From positions 62,001 to 126,000 of the forward strand of contig NZ_JAAVLW010000005.1 in NCBI RefSeq assembly GCF_013114835.1: a stretch of 64,000 nt of DNA, in the 5' to 3' direction. The notes below the pieces were generated by a model, which saw only the letters and a program-made list of their open reading frames with translations, did not search any database and was not told the origin of the DNA. Positions 43,357-51,672 of the stretch are shown piece after piece. This DNA comes from Bradyrhizobium archetypum (GTDB taxonomy: Bacteria > Pseudomonadota > Alphaproteobacteria > Rhizobiales > Xanthobacteraceae). The number at the start of each line of letters is the position of its first letter. The stretch's first letter is position 1. The translations under genes were made by a program, and so were the position numbers.

Positions 43357-43613
43357 GGAATGACCGCGCGTCCTAAGATCATGCCCGCCTGACAAGGCAG
43401 GCGTCATCCAGCCGGATACGCGAGCTAAATCTTGCGAAATGTGATTTTTCCCACACGGTGTCCCACCTGCGCGTGACTAATGTCCACAGACGGAACCCAA
43501 CACTTTAGTAACCAGTTTTGTCGCGCTCGCCGAATTGCTAAAATTCGAGCGATCCGCGCAATCCGGTAACAAAAACCGTTTGAGATCATCGCCTCCGGAA
43601 CACGGAGAGCGCG

Positions 43614-43793
43614 ATGAGCGAAGTTGAATACGATTTGCTGCTGGAAGCCGTTCAAACGGCCATTGCGCCTGCCCTGGAGGAGGATTTCGTGATCCAGACC
43701 CAGCGCCTTTATCCATTGCCGCGCGCAGCAAACGACAATGGGGCCTCCTGGCCGCTGGTTCCGTTCCCTGAAGGCTGGTACGCCGCCTGCTGA
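43614..43793 (+). CDS. Small conserved-looking protein (59 aa), unknown
   Basis: An ORF of 59 codons from ATG 43614 with CGGAGAGCGCG upstream. The product begins MSEVEYDLLLEAVQTAIAPA and ends WPLVPFPEGWYAAC. The central RAANDN followed by a W-P-L-V-P-F-P-E-G-W-Y end resembles tails of short hypothetical proteins I recall from Bradyrhizobium. There is no signal peptide or helix. It lies alone between tetR and tRNA-Cys; the tRNA is on the other strand. Codon use is coding-like. Confidence 0.6.
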   Translation: MSEVEYDLLLEAVQTAIAPALEEDFVIQTQRLYPLPRAANDNGASWPLVPFPEGWYAAC

Positions 43794-43852
43794 CCACCGG
43801 CCCGCCTGCCACGGCCTCTCATATAATCCGTCTAAGTCGTTGATTATATGGA

Positions 43853-43926
43853 TGGAGGCCACGACCAGAATTGAACTGGTGTACACGGTTTTGCAGACCG
43901 TTGCGTAACCACTCCGCCACGTGGCC
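43853..43926 (-). tRNA. tRNA-Cys (GCA)
   Basis: The minus strand begins GGCCACG at 43926, D-arm GCGGAGTGGTTACGC, anticodon loop CTGCAAA with anticodon GCA, T-arm with GTTCAATTC, acceptor 3' strand CGTGGCC, discriminator T and encoded CCA at 43853-43855. The seven acceptor pairs are perfect. An AT-rich inverted repeat (ATATAATC 43821-43828, GATTATAT 43842-43849) follows and may aid processing or termination. Confidence 0.96.
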
Positions 43927-44118
43927 CCACCGGGCGGATCAATACAGACGATCAATCACTTAGGCAACCTGCCTCTGCCGCCTCCCCCAAAACTTCTCAA
44001 ACCCCTGTCTCGCAGGCTACGCCGTCAGATAGCGTGAATCAGCACCTGAAGCAGCTTGCCCACGCGGCGGAACAGCGAGATCGAAACCGGATTGAGGTCC
44101 TACGCGGAGGACCTCAAA

Positions 44119-44544
44119 ATGAAACGACAATCGATCTGGAAGCGGTACGGCTTCGCTTGGGTGACGGGCGCCCTCTTCGTCATCACCCTGTCAGGCCATT
44201 GGATCTTTGGCTGGTTTGCTTACGTCAACGAGCAGCATTCGCTTCAACAACCGGTCGAATTCGGCGCCTACACCATCCAAATGATGCGGGACACTTTGGA
44301 GAATTGGCAGTCCGAGTTCCTGCAGCTGATCTGGCAGGTTGCCGGCCTTGCCATCCTGCTGCACGTTGGCTCGCCGCAGTCCAAGGAAGGCGACGATCGG
44401 ATGGAAGCAAAGATCGACGCCATCCTGCTGGCAGTCGATCCGAAAAAAGCTGATGATCTCCTCAAGAAAATCGACGACGAATACGAAGGCCGTCACACCG
44501 ACACACGCTTCGTTCGACTCCTGAAGGCGAACATCAAGCACTAA
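44119..44544 (+). CDS. Small membrane protein of the DUF6766 type
   Basis: A 141-residue protein from ATG 44119 (MKRQSIWKRYG; GGAGGACCTCAAA upstream). A longer frame from 44056 adds 21 residues and is less likely. Two hydrophobic helices (WVTGALFVITLSGHWIFGWF; FLQLIWQVAGLAILLHVG) flank an aromatic loop with DTLENWQSEFLQ, and SPQSKEGDDRMEAKIDAILL follows; this is the family core. The C-terminus is a charged helix. Function is unknown. The surrounding genes are also uncharacterised membrane proteins. Confidence 0.85.
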   Translation: MKRQSIWKRYGFAWVTGALFVITLSGHWIFGWFAYVNEQHSLQQPVEFGAYTIQMMRDTLENWQSEFLQLIWQVAGLAILLHVGSPQSKEGDDRMEAKIDAILLAVDPKKADDLLKKIDDEYEGRHTDTRFVRLLKANIKH

Positions 44545-44719
44545 CATGGAAGGCCAGCGTCGACCCGGGCTGGTTCGTCACCTCTCCCGACACGAGAACG
44601 CGATGAAGAGTTTTTGAGCCCTCTGGTTTCGCCTGCGTCACAGCATAGCAAGTTCATTGATCTGTCACGGAACGCGGGTTCGCGCCCATTCATTGTCCCT
44701 GCATGCAATGGAGAGCGAG

Positions 44720-44899
44720 ATGAAATCCGCACCCGAAACAGGGCCTCGGCCAAAAAGCCTGATCGCCGTGATCGTCGTCGGCCTGGTTGGTGTCTCGCTA
44801 CTTGTCTTACTATCCTTCTCCGGTCTTCCCGGTCTCAAGGACACGAGAACCGGCACGGTTCATGGCCAGAACATCGTCGGCAAAACCGGCTCCGATTAG
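44720..44899 (+). CDS. Small single-helix membrane protein (59 aa), unknown
   Basis: From ATG 44720 (GGAGAGCGAG directly upstream), 59 residues: a short cytoplasmic stretch MKSAPETGPRPKS, one strong helix (LIAVIVVGLVGVSLLVLLSF) and a 25-residue C-terminal tail SGLPGLKDTRTGTVHGQNIV. The tail would be outside the membrane. An ATG at 44708 adds four residues. No family recognised. It ends 28 bases before the convergent helix-turn-helix membrane protein. Confidence 0.6.
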   Translation: MKSAPETGPRPKSLIAVIVVGLVGVSLLVLLSFSGLPGLKDTRTGTVHGQNIVGKTGSD

Positions 44900-44927
44900 A
44901 GCGATCTGCCAATGCCGCGGATCTATC

Positions 44928-45590
44928 CTAGACACGATTGTTCCGAAGCCCCAGCTTGGCGGTCCTGGCGCGGATGGCGCCGACCGTCCGCTTCATTTCC
45001 AACGCAATGGCCCTCGGCGGCTTGCCGCTGCCGATCAGGGCACGCAATAGCGCATCGTCTTCCGCTGTCCATTCAGCGCCGCTGAGTTGAAAACGTTCTT
45101 CGCGGCTCGTTTCCGCCGCAGGCGGCGCAAATCGCGCCCAGCCGAGCGTCTCCTGGAAAATGACGACTAAGGCGATCCAGAGAACGATGGCCCGCCCTTC
45201 GGACAAGGCCGCCGATTTGAGGTGTCCCGCGCTGAGCGCCGCCGGCCGCAAGGTGTCCAGCGCGGGCCAGATGTCTCCCGCGGCCGAGCTGACGAAATAG
45301 ACGTACAGCGACACGAAGGGACCCGCGGCCACGGCGCCAATACCCGCGACCAGCCAAAGCGGCAGCTTTCGCCCGGCTCTCCTGCTCACCAATTGGGTGA
45401 CCAGACCGCTCAGCCACCAGGGCACGACAGCGAGCGCGAGAACATAGATCGCCGCGCCGGCGCCTCCCATGATGGCCGCATACGGCCCGAGAACGGCCGA
45501 AAGCATCGCCAGCACGATCGGGACACCGCCGAAGAAGACGAGATCAATCGAAGCCTGTTTCGACAGGCGCAACTGCGCAACCAATTCCAT
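44928..45590 (-). CDS. Multi-helix membrane protein with a C-terminal Myb/GcrA-like helix-turn-helix
   Basis: About 220 residues from ATG 45590 (GGAGCGATGGG upstream); the frame opens to 45650 with other possible starts. Hydrophobic segments (SIDLVFFGGVPIVLAMLSAV; YAAIMGGAGAAIYVLALAVV; WLVAGIGAVAAGPFVSLYVY; AIVLWIALVVIFQETLGW) suggest four helices. The last ~45 residues (WTAEDDALLRALIGSGKPPR, AIALEMKRTVGAIRARTAKL) look like a Myb/SANT or GcrA-type DNA-binding unit on the cytoplasmic side. This layout recalls membrane-bound one-component regulators such as rhizobial LytTR proteins, but with a different DNA-binding domain. Target and signal unknown. Confidence 0.7.
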   Translation of the reverse strand: MELVAQLRLSKQASIDLVFFGGVPIVLAMLSAVLGPYAAIMGGAGAAIYVLALAVVPWWLSGLVTQLVSRRAGRKLPLWLVAGIGAVAAGPFVSLYVYFVSSAAGDIWPALDTLRPAALSAGHLKSAALSEGRAIVLWIALVVIFQETLGWARFAPPAAETSREERFQLSGAEWTAEDDALLRALIGSGKPPRAIALEMKRTVGAIRARTAKLGLRNNRV

Positions 45591-45757
45591 CCCATCGCTC
45601 CGTTCGCATCCAACCGCATCCGTCATAGTGCGAGAGATGGAACGGAGCAACGTGTGGCTGCATGATCCAGCCGTCTGGCCGTGCGGTCATTGACATCTCG
45701 GCGACGGATTTGTCGGTGGCGATCGGCGGATCACTGTCGCCGTGGTCAGGGCGGTCC

Positions 45758-46720
45758 TCAGACCCGTTCCATTGCCTGAAGTCGCGGCCGTCCCGCGGTG
45801 AGGTCGAGCGAGCGCCGCAATTGCACCTCTAGCTCATCCAGCAGGAAGAAGCTGACGTCATCGACAGAGCCGTGTCCCTTGGCGAAGGGTTGTTCGAGCA
45901 GCCGGACCAGATACAGGACGTAGACGAACATGTAGGTGATGAAGCCGAACAACAGGGCCGCAGCCGGATCGCCCTCCGTCTTCAAGAGGAGCAGCAGGAC
46001 GATGATCGAGAAGACCAGCGTTTGCACCAGCACATGCACCGATGGGACAAATTCGACGCGCTGGATGGTGTAGATGCGCAACAGCGCCCTGCGGATCGCA
46101 TCCTGATGGGTGCGCAGACGCACGACGAAATTCGCAGCCATGCCCATGCCTTCCAACCGGCCGAGGATAGGCGTCAGCTTGCCGAGTTCATGGAGCACGG
46201 GGGAAATGTTCTTGTGGTCGTAGGCACGGTCCAGACCTTCGCGCAGCTTTGCGATCACCCGGATCAGAATCAGCCGCGCTTCCCTGAGATTGAAGCGCTC
46301 GTTGGTCCGCGCGAAGCATTCCAGATCGCCGTCGATCGCTTCGATGGCGGTGCGCAGTGCCGTCGGAATCTGTTCGGCTTCCTTGTAGTCCTTGAGAATG
46401 CTCGACAGCAGGAAGCCGATGATGAAGATGGCGCCACCAATGCCGCTTGTCACCAGCCCGTTGAGGTCAAGGAACTCGAGTCCGAAATAGTGAACGACGG
46501 CCTTGGCGCCGCCGAGTAACAGGACGATGATGCCGACCGTGAAGAACAGGCGAATTTCTTCCGGAGGCTGAGTTCGGCGCCACCGAAAGGAAGATGAGAG
46601 GTAATTGAAGACGACAAAGAGCCAATGTCCTTTCCCTAGGGCGCGCAGAGCAGTGAAATTGTTGGAGACGAGCCACGCCCGAGCCGCCCGGCTCCAGATG
46701 CGTCTGGCCCAGATCATCAT
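45758..46720 (-). CDS. Integral membrane protein of unknown function
   Basis: A 320-residue protein. I start it at ATG 46720 because that ATG overlaps the stop of the small upstream frame as TAATG; the open frame extends to 46948 and an ATG at 46849 is also possible. Helices are at about residues 50-75 (RLFFTVGIIVLLLGGAKAVV), 83-103 (LVTSGIGGAIFIIGFLLSSI), then a soluble helical section (AEQIPTALRTAIEAIDGDLE and following, ~107-205), then two more (VHVLVQTLVFSIIVLLLLLK; ALLFGFITYMFVYVLYLVRL). The C-terminus VDDVSFFLLDELEVQLRRSL is cytoplasmic. I recognise no family; a channel-like or bestrophin-like layout is only a guess. Confidence 0.75.
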   Translation of the reverse strand: MMIWARRIWSRAARAWLVSNNFTALRALGKGHWLFVVFNYLSSSFRWRRTQPPEEIRLFFTVGIIVLLLGGAKAVVHYFGLEFLDLNGLVTSGIGGAIFIIGFLLSSILKDYKEAEQIPTALRTAIEAIDGDLECFARTNERFNLREARLILIRVIAKLREGLDRAYDHKNISPVLHELGKLTPILGRLEGMGMAANFVVRLRTHQDAIRRALLRIYTIQRVEFVPSVHVLVQTLVFSIIVLLLLLKTEGDPAAALLFGFITYMFVYVLYLVRLLEQPFAKGHGSVDDVSFFLLDELEVQLRRSLDLTAGRPRLQAMERV

Positions 46721-46920
46721 TAAGCCTGCAAATCGCTTCCCGTTCCGCCTGAGGCGGCGTCGGCGACATATCGCCACAATGGCAAGCTCACCAGCCAGGC
46801 AACAGCCGCGAATGTCGGGCTGTGTTCGCCTGAATGCCCGCTGCGGCATCAAAATATCCCGCTGATGGCCGCGACAATGAACGGCGCGGTCATCAGCAAG
46901 AGCGGCCACAGCCGGAACAT
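46720..46920 (-). pseudogene. Small two-helix membrane protein gene interrupted by an in-frame UGA
   Basis: Starting at ATG 46920, which overlaps the stop of the coiled-coil gene as TGATG, the frame reads MFRLWPLLLMTAPFIVAAIS, GIF, then TGA (46849-46851). In the same frame it goes on CRSGHSGEHSPTFAAVAWLV, SLPLWRYVADAASGGTGSDL, QA, and TAA at 46720-46722, whose last A starts the next gene (TAATG). The full frame is 66 residues with two good membrane helices. Both ends being coupled to real neighbours argues the whole frame was one gene. The UGA may be a fresh nonsense mutation (TGG to TGA), a sequencing difference, or recoding. Confidence 0.6.
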
Positions 46921-47399
46921 CAGGCGGCGAGACTGCCGCCGGCGGCAATTTTCTTTTTCAGGGTCTCGCAGACGCTACGGACTTCGGACGTCATCAGTGA
47001 ACAATCCTCGATCTGCAGGAAGTAGCGCTTGCCTTCCTCGCGGTAGTTCGCCGCCAGTTCCTTGATTTCCGACACCGTGGCATGAACGCCGGCCACCATC
47101 GCCTCACATTTCTTGGCGGCCTCAGCCAGTTCGGCACCGAGCGCTTCGATCTCCTTCACTGCCGCGTCGTATTCGCGGACCACGGCTTCGGCCGAGAGCT
47201 TGCCGACCTGATTGACGCCTTCTCTGTGCTCGACGTAGTCGGGCATCGGGCCTTCCGGTAACGGATGATCGTGACTTTCGGATACTTCTCGGATGACGGG
47301 CCCTCGCCGGGTTCTCTGGATAATATTGCCGATCTCTCCTTCGAGGTCATCAGCGTTGAGCAATGGAGAACGCGTGAGTATTTCTGTGCTTAAAGTCAT
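46920..47399 (-). CDS. Coiled-coil hypothetical protein
   Basis: A 159-residue hydrophilic protein. Residues ~1-60 are Pro/Glu-rich (RTRRGPVIREVSESHDHPLP). Residues ~68-130 form a long heptad-containing helix (AVVREYDAAVKEIEALGAEL; AEAAKKCEAMVAGVHATVSE). The C-terminal part shows SLMTSEVRSVCETLKKKIAA. No signal peptide or membrane helix. Its TGA overlaps the next ATG, so it is translationally coupled to the small membrane frame and then to the large membrane protein. I recognise no named family; a partner role for the downstream membrane protein is inferred. Confidence 0.75.
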   Translation of the reverse strand: MTLSTEILTRSPLLNADDLEGEIGNIIQRTRRGPVIREVSESHDHPLPEGPMPDYVEHREGVNQVGKLSAEAVVREYDAAVKEIEALGAELAEAAKKCEAMVAGVHATVSEIKELAANYREEGKRYFLQIEDCSLMTSEVRSVCETLKKKIAAGGSLAA

Positions 47400-47628
47400 C
47401 GACTAAGCTCCAAATGGTTACGCGGAGTAAGGAATTTATCACCGTCAAGAGCGGTGTCACCATTGTCCACAGCTCGCTATGTCATGATTCGGACATTGGA
47501 ACCGGAATGATGGGAGGCGATAGTGGGTCGCCACAGTGCCACGCTGCGCAATTCTAGATAGCCGATCCGATCGACGCAGCCTATGTTTGAAGCCGAGTTA
47601 GTTCTGCTGCGTCACGACCACTCAAACT

Positions 47629-47781
47629 TCATCGTGAGGAGCCCGCGAGAAGCGGGCGTCTCCGCAGTAGGCCCAGGCCTAATGGTTCTCCCGGCGATGC
47701 GAAGCATCGGCCGGAGACGCGCGGAGCCTGTCATCGGGCCGTGCTACGCGCGGACCCGGTGGCGCTCCTCACTATGAGGGG
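47629..47781. repeat. Composite palindromic repeat, family A copy 2
   Basis: Outer arms TCATCGTGAGGAGC (47629-47642) and GCGCTCCTCACTATGAG (47763-47779) face each other. Inside are CGATGC-GAA-GCATCG (47695-47709), CCCGCG-AGAAG-CGGGC near 47642-47658, and the 18 bases at 47722-47739 shared with 25404-25421. The gap 47400-47799 holds no convincing gene. I recall mosaics like this from Bradyrhizobium intergenic DNA. Confidence 0.7.
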
Positions 47782-47799
47782 CTTATGAACACCGTAGAG

Positions 47800-48531
47800 C
47801 TAGCCTCGCTTGCGCCGCCGCCAGTCCCGCTTCTTCGGCTTCGGCGCGAGTTCCGGCATTTCCGCCTGTACCTGCCGATAGCGAGCCAGCATGCGCTCGA
47901 AGCTGGCCTCGAGCGCCTCCGCAATCTCCGGGCGCTTCTCGAGAGCGGCCAGTACCAGGCCAGCGGCTTCGATGGTCGAGAGGCCGTCGCGGCGCGGCTC
48001 GCGGCGCAACTGGCCGTAACGCGACCGGCGCTTCGGGCCCAGAATCACCCGCTGGCACTTCAGCATCCATGCATTGCGCCACCACAGCGCCTTGGCCTGG
48101 CTCCAGGTGCCGTCGAGCAGCACGATGCCTTCGATGTCGGCGAGGATGGCGCGCTGATGCGGCTCGACTTCGCCCTTGCGGTTGATCGCGACAATCTCGG
48201 CGTCGGTATCGAGATCGGCGACCTTGGCGGAGCCGAGATAAAGCACCGCCCAGCGCGACGGATCATCGACCGGCCGTCCCAGCGCCTTAGAGAGGCTTGG
48301 CCAGGACAGGCCGATCTTGACGACCGCATCCTTGAAATGCATCGCCGTCAGCCGCGCGGTGCCGAGCGCCCTGTCCTGCTCCTGCGGATGCTGCAGGATC
48401 AGAAGCGAGATCCTGCTCTTGATCGGCGTAACGCTGTCGCAGATGCAAAGCGGTAGCGGCTTGCCGCAACGCGGACAGTCCGGAACCGCCTCCATGGTGG
48501 CGCCGGTCTGGGAGTTCGGTTGTTCTGACAT
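47800..48531 (-). CDS. DTW-domain tRNA-uridine aminocarboxypropyltransferase (TapT/Tuaa family)
   Basis: A 243-residue protein from ATG 48531 (MSEQPNSQ). It shows the N-terminal Cys cluster VPDCPRCGKPLPLCICD, the segment ISLLILQHPQEQDRALGTAR, and the DTW signature region VLLDGTWSQAKALWWRNAWM, in which the core reads DGTW. E. coli TapT/YfiP members transfer an acp group to uridine 47 of tRNA. The C-terminus is strongly basic (KPKKRDWRRRKRG), suited to RNA binding. It follows 36 bases after the RND permease start region but is on the same strand downstream, and is probably independent of efflux. Confidence 0.85.
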   Translation of the reverse strand: MSEQPNSQTGATMEAVPDCPRCGKPLPLCICDSVTPIKSRISLLILQHPQEQDRALGTARLTAMHFKDAVVKIGLSWPSLSKALGRPVDDPSRWAVLYLGSAKVADLDTDAEIVAINRKGEVEPHQRAILADIEGIVLLDGTWSQAKALWWRNAWMLKCQRVILGPKRRSRYGQLRREPRRDGLSTIEAAGLVLAALEKRPEIAEALEASFERMLARYRQVQAEMPELAPKPKKRDWRRRKRG

Positions 48532-48567
48532 CCGCCCGCTATACGCTTTCCGCAGGCAGTAATCCAA

Positions 48568-51500
48568 CTATTCGGCGGGCGCTGCAACCGCGGCCGGCCG
48601 GCGGCGCTGCCGCAGCCGGTCGATCAGCAGATAGATGACCGGCGTCGTGTACAGTGTCAGGATTTGCGACACGAGCAGGCCACCGATGATGGTGATGCCG
48701 AGCGGCCGCCGCAGCTCGGTGCCGGGGCCGGTGGCGATGACCAGCGGAATGCCGGCGAACAGCGCCGCCATCGTCGTCATCAGAATGGGGCGGAATCGGG
48801 CGCGGCATGCTTCGAAGATCGCATCCGCCGACGACAGGCCGCGGTTGCGTTCAGCGTCGAGCGCGAAATCGACCATCATGATGCCGTTCTTCTTGACGAT
48901 GCCGATCAGCAAAATGATGCCGACGAAGGCGATCACGGTCAGCGGCGTATTCGACACCTGCAGCGCCAACAGCGCCCCTAACCCTGCCGACGGCAAGGTA
49001 GAGATGATCGTGATCGGATGCGCCAGGCTCTCATAGAGCACACCGAGCACGATATACATCGCCACCAGCGCGCCCAGGATCAGAAGCGGCTGCCGCCCGC
49101 TGGTCCTGTTGAAGTCGCCGGCGTTGCCGTCGAAACTGCCGCGGATGCCTTCCGGCATGTGCAGTTCCTCGACCGCGCGCTGGATGTTCGAGGTCGCGAC
49201 CTCCAGCGGCACGTCGGGCAGCAGATTGAACGAGACCGTGGTCGAGGGGAATGACTGCGAGTGATAGACCGCCAGCGGCGACAGGCCGCGCTGGTAGCGC
49301 ACCACGGCCGATAGCGGCACCTGGGCATCGTTGGCGCCGGCTACGAAGATGCGATCGAGGTTGGACGGATCAGCCTGGAACTTCGGATCGATCTCCAGCA
49401 CGATCATGTACTGGTTGCGCTGGGTGTAGATGATCGAAATCTGCCGCTGGGCGAATGCGTTGTTCAGGGCGTTGTCGATATCCTGAACGCGCACGCCGAG
49501 GCTGGAAGCGCTCTTGCGGTCGATCACGAGCGACAATTGCAGCCCGCCAGGATCGCGGTCGCTCGATATGTCGGTAATGCCCTCCACCGTCTCCATGCGC
49601 TTGGCGACCAGCGGCGCCCATTTCTGCAGGAGATCGAGGTTGGTGCTCGATAGCGTATACTGATAGTCGGAATCGCTCTGCCGGCCGCCGGTGCGGATGT
49701 CCTGGGCGGCGAACATGAACAAGCGGATGCCGGCCACCCGGTAGAGATTGCGCCGCAGGCGATCGATCACCTGCGCGGTCGATTGACCCGCCCGCTCCTC
49801 CGGCGGCTTCAAGCTGATGAACATGGTGCCGCGGTTGGAGCCGCCGCCGCCCGGACCGGCGGGGCCGCCGAGCGAAGAGCCGACGCCGGCCACCGCCGGA
49901 TCGGCCATCACGATATCGGCCAGTTGCTGCTGCAGTCCGAGCATCGCCTGGAATGATGTATCGGGAGACGCACGCGTGGCGCCGATCACGAAGCCGCTGT
50001 CGTCGGTCGGAAAATAGCCCTTCGGGGTCTTGATGTAGAGCACAACCGTCAGCGCGATGGTCGCAAAGAACACGATCAGTGTCAGGAACGGAAAGCCCAG
50101 CACCGCCCGCAGCGTCCAAGTGTAGAAAGAAACGACGCGCGACAGCGTGCCCTCGACCAGGCGGTCGAACCAAGTGGCGCGATCCGACGTCGCCTCCTTG
50201 ATATAGTGCGCGCAGATCATCGGCGTGATCGTGAGGGAGACCACGGTCGACACCACGATCGCGAAGGTCAATGTCAGCGAGAACTCGCGCAACAGCCGGC
50301 CGACGATCCCGTCCATGAAAATCAGCGGCGTAAACGCCGCAATCAGGGACAGGCTGATCGAGAGCACGGTAAAGCCGATCTGTTTGGCGCCCTCCAGCGC
50401 CGCCGGATACGGCGCCATGCCCTGTTCGAGATTCCGGTACATGTTCTCGATCATGACGATCGCATCGTCGACCACGAAGCCGACGGAAATCGCGAGCGCC
50501 ATCAGCGACAGATTGTCGATCGAGAAGCCGGCCAGCCACATGCCAGCGCAGGTGCCGGCCAGCGCCAGCGGCACCGAGACGCCGGCGGCAATCGTCGGCG
50601 TCAGCCGTCGCAGGAAGGCGAATACCACGACCATCACCAGGAAGGCGGTCGCCAGCAGCGTATATTGCATGTCGAGCACGCTGGCGCGGATGGTGCCGGT
50701 GCGGTCGACCAGCGTCGAAATTTCCACCCCGCCGGGCAGCCACTGCTTCAGTTCGGGGAGCAGCGCCCTCACCCGATCGACGGTGTCGATCACGTTGGCG
50801 TCGCCCTGCTTGGTGATCTGGATCAGGACCGCCGGCTGTTTGTTGAACCAGGCGATCGAGCGGCTGTTGCGGACGGAGTCCTCGACATCGGCGACATCAG
50901 CGAGGCGAACGAAATTGCCGGCCGAGCTCTTGATGATGATGTCGCGGAATTCGGCCGCGGTGCGCATCTGCCTGTTGGTGGAAATCGTCTCGCTCTGCCG
51001 GCCGCCGTTGAAGATGCCGACGGGGCCGAGCGGATTGGCGTTGATGATCGCAAGCCGCACGTCGTCGGTCGCGATATCAGCGTTCGACAGCGCCACCGGA
51101 TTGAGTGCGATGCGCACCGCCGGCTGGTCGGCGCCCGTGACATTGACTTCGCCAACACCGGGCACCTGCGAGATGCGCTGCGCGATCACGGTGTCGGCAA
51201 CGTCGTACATCGCGCTTGTCGTCAGCGTCTTCGACGTCAACGCCAGCACGAACACCGGGGCGGCTGCAGGATTGGCCTTGCGGAATCGCGGTAGCGACGG
51301 CAGGTCGCTCGGCAGGTCCGCCAGCGACGCATTGATGGCCGCCTGCACGTCGCGCGCGGCGCGGTCGATGTTGCGGCCGATCGAGAATTGCAACTGGATG
51401 CTGGTCGAGCCGAGCGAGCTGGTCGAGGTGATCTGGTCGAGGCCCGCGATCTGGCCAAGCCGGCGCTCCAGCGGCGCGGCGACGGTCGCGGCCATGACCG

Positions 51501-51672
51501 AGGGGTCGGCGCCAGGCCGCGTGGCCGACACCCGGATCATCGGGAAATCGACATTGGGCACCGACGACACCGGCAGAAAGACATAGGCGACGATGCCGAC
51601 CAGAAAGAGCCCGATCGCCAGCAGCGTGGTGCCAACCGGCCGGCGAATGAAGGGCTCCGAGATCGATGCCAT
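48568..51672 (-). CDS. RND-family multidrug efflux permease (MdtC-like)
   Basis: A 1034-residue proton-drug antiporter of the inner membrane with the RND layout: helix 1, a large periplasmic loop, helices 2-7, a second loop, helices 8-12. It starts MASISEPFIRRPVGTTLLAI and carries the proton-relay Asp pair in helix 4 (VGFVVDDAIVMIENMYRN), followed by GVVSTVVSLTITPMIC-like segments. Its ATG is directly after the stop of the first permease, so they are co-translated. Two homologous RND subunits in tandem next to one adaptor match MdtB-MdtC, which work as a heterotrimer. Substrates unknown. Confidence 0.93.
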   Translation of the reverse strand: MASISEPFIRRPVGTTLLAIGLFLVGIVAYVFLPVSSVPNVDFPMIRVSATRPGADPSVMAATVAAPLERRLGQIAGLDQITSTSSLGSTSIQLQFSIGRNIDRAARDVQAAINASLADLPSDLPSLPRFRKANPAAAPVFVLALTSKTLTTSAMYDVADTVIAQRISQVPGVGEVNVTGADQPAVRIALNPVALSNADIATDDVRLAIINANPLGPVGIFNGGRQSETISTNRQMRTAAEFRDIIIKSSAGNFVRLADVADVEDSVRNSRSIAWFNKQPAVLIQITKQGDANVIDTVDRVRALLPELKQWLPGGVEISTLVDRTGTIRASVLDMQYTLLATAFLVMVVVFAFLRRLTPTIAAGVSVPLALAGTCAGMWLAGFSIDNLSLMALAISVGFVVDDAIVMIENMYRNLEQGMAPYPAALEGAKQIGFTVLSISLSLIAAFTPLIFMDGIVGRLLREFSLTLTFAIVVSTVVSLTITPMICAHYIKEATSDRATWFDRLVEGTLSRVVSFYTWTLRAVLGFPFLTLIVFFATIALTVVLYIKTPKGYFPTDDSGFVIGATRASPDTSFQAMLGLQQQLADIVMADPAVAGVGSSLGGPAGPGGGGSNRGTMFISLKPPEERAGQSTAQVIDRLRRNLYRVAGIRLFMFAAQDIRTGGRQSDSDYQYTLSSTNLDLLQKWAPLVAKRMETVEGITDISSDRDPGGLQLSLVIDRKSASSLGVRVQDIDNALNNAFAQRQISIIYTQRNQYMIVLEIDPKFQADPSNLDRIFVAGANDAQVPLSAVVRYQRGLSPLAVYHSQSFPSTTVSFNLLPDVPLEVATSNIQRAVEELHMPEGIRGSFDGNAGDFNRTSGRQPLLILGALVAMYIVLGVLYESLAHPITIISTLPSAGLGALLALQVSNTPLTVIAFVGIILLIGIVKKNGIMMVDFALDAERNRGLSSADAIFEACRARFRPILMTTMAALFAGIPLVIATGPGTELRRPLGITIIGGLLVSQILTLYTTPVIYLLIDRLRQRRRPAAVAAPAE

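Noticed and set aside
46840..46860. Selenocysteine insertion at the in-frame UGA
   Set aside because: The following hairpin is short and lacks a convincing bacterial SECIS; the position is in a membrane helix border with no redox motif. A TGG-to-TGA change is simpler.
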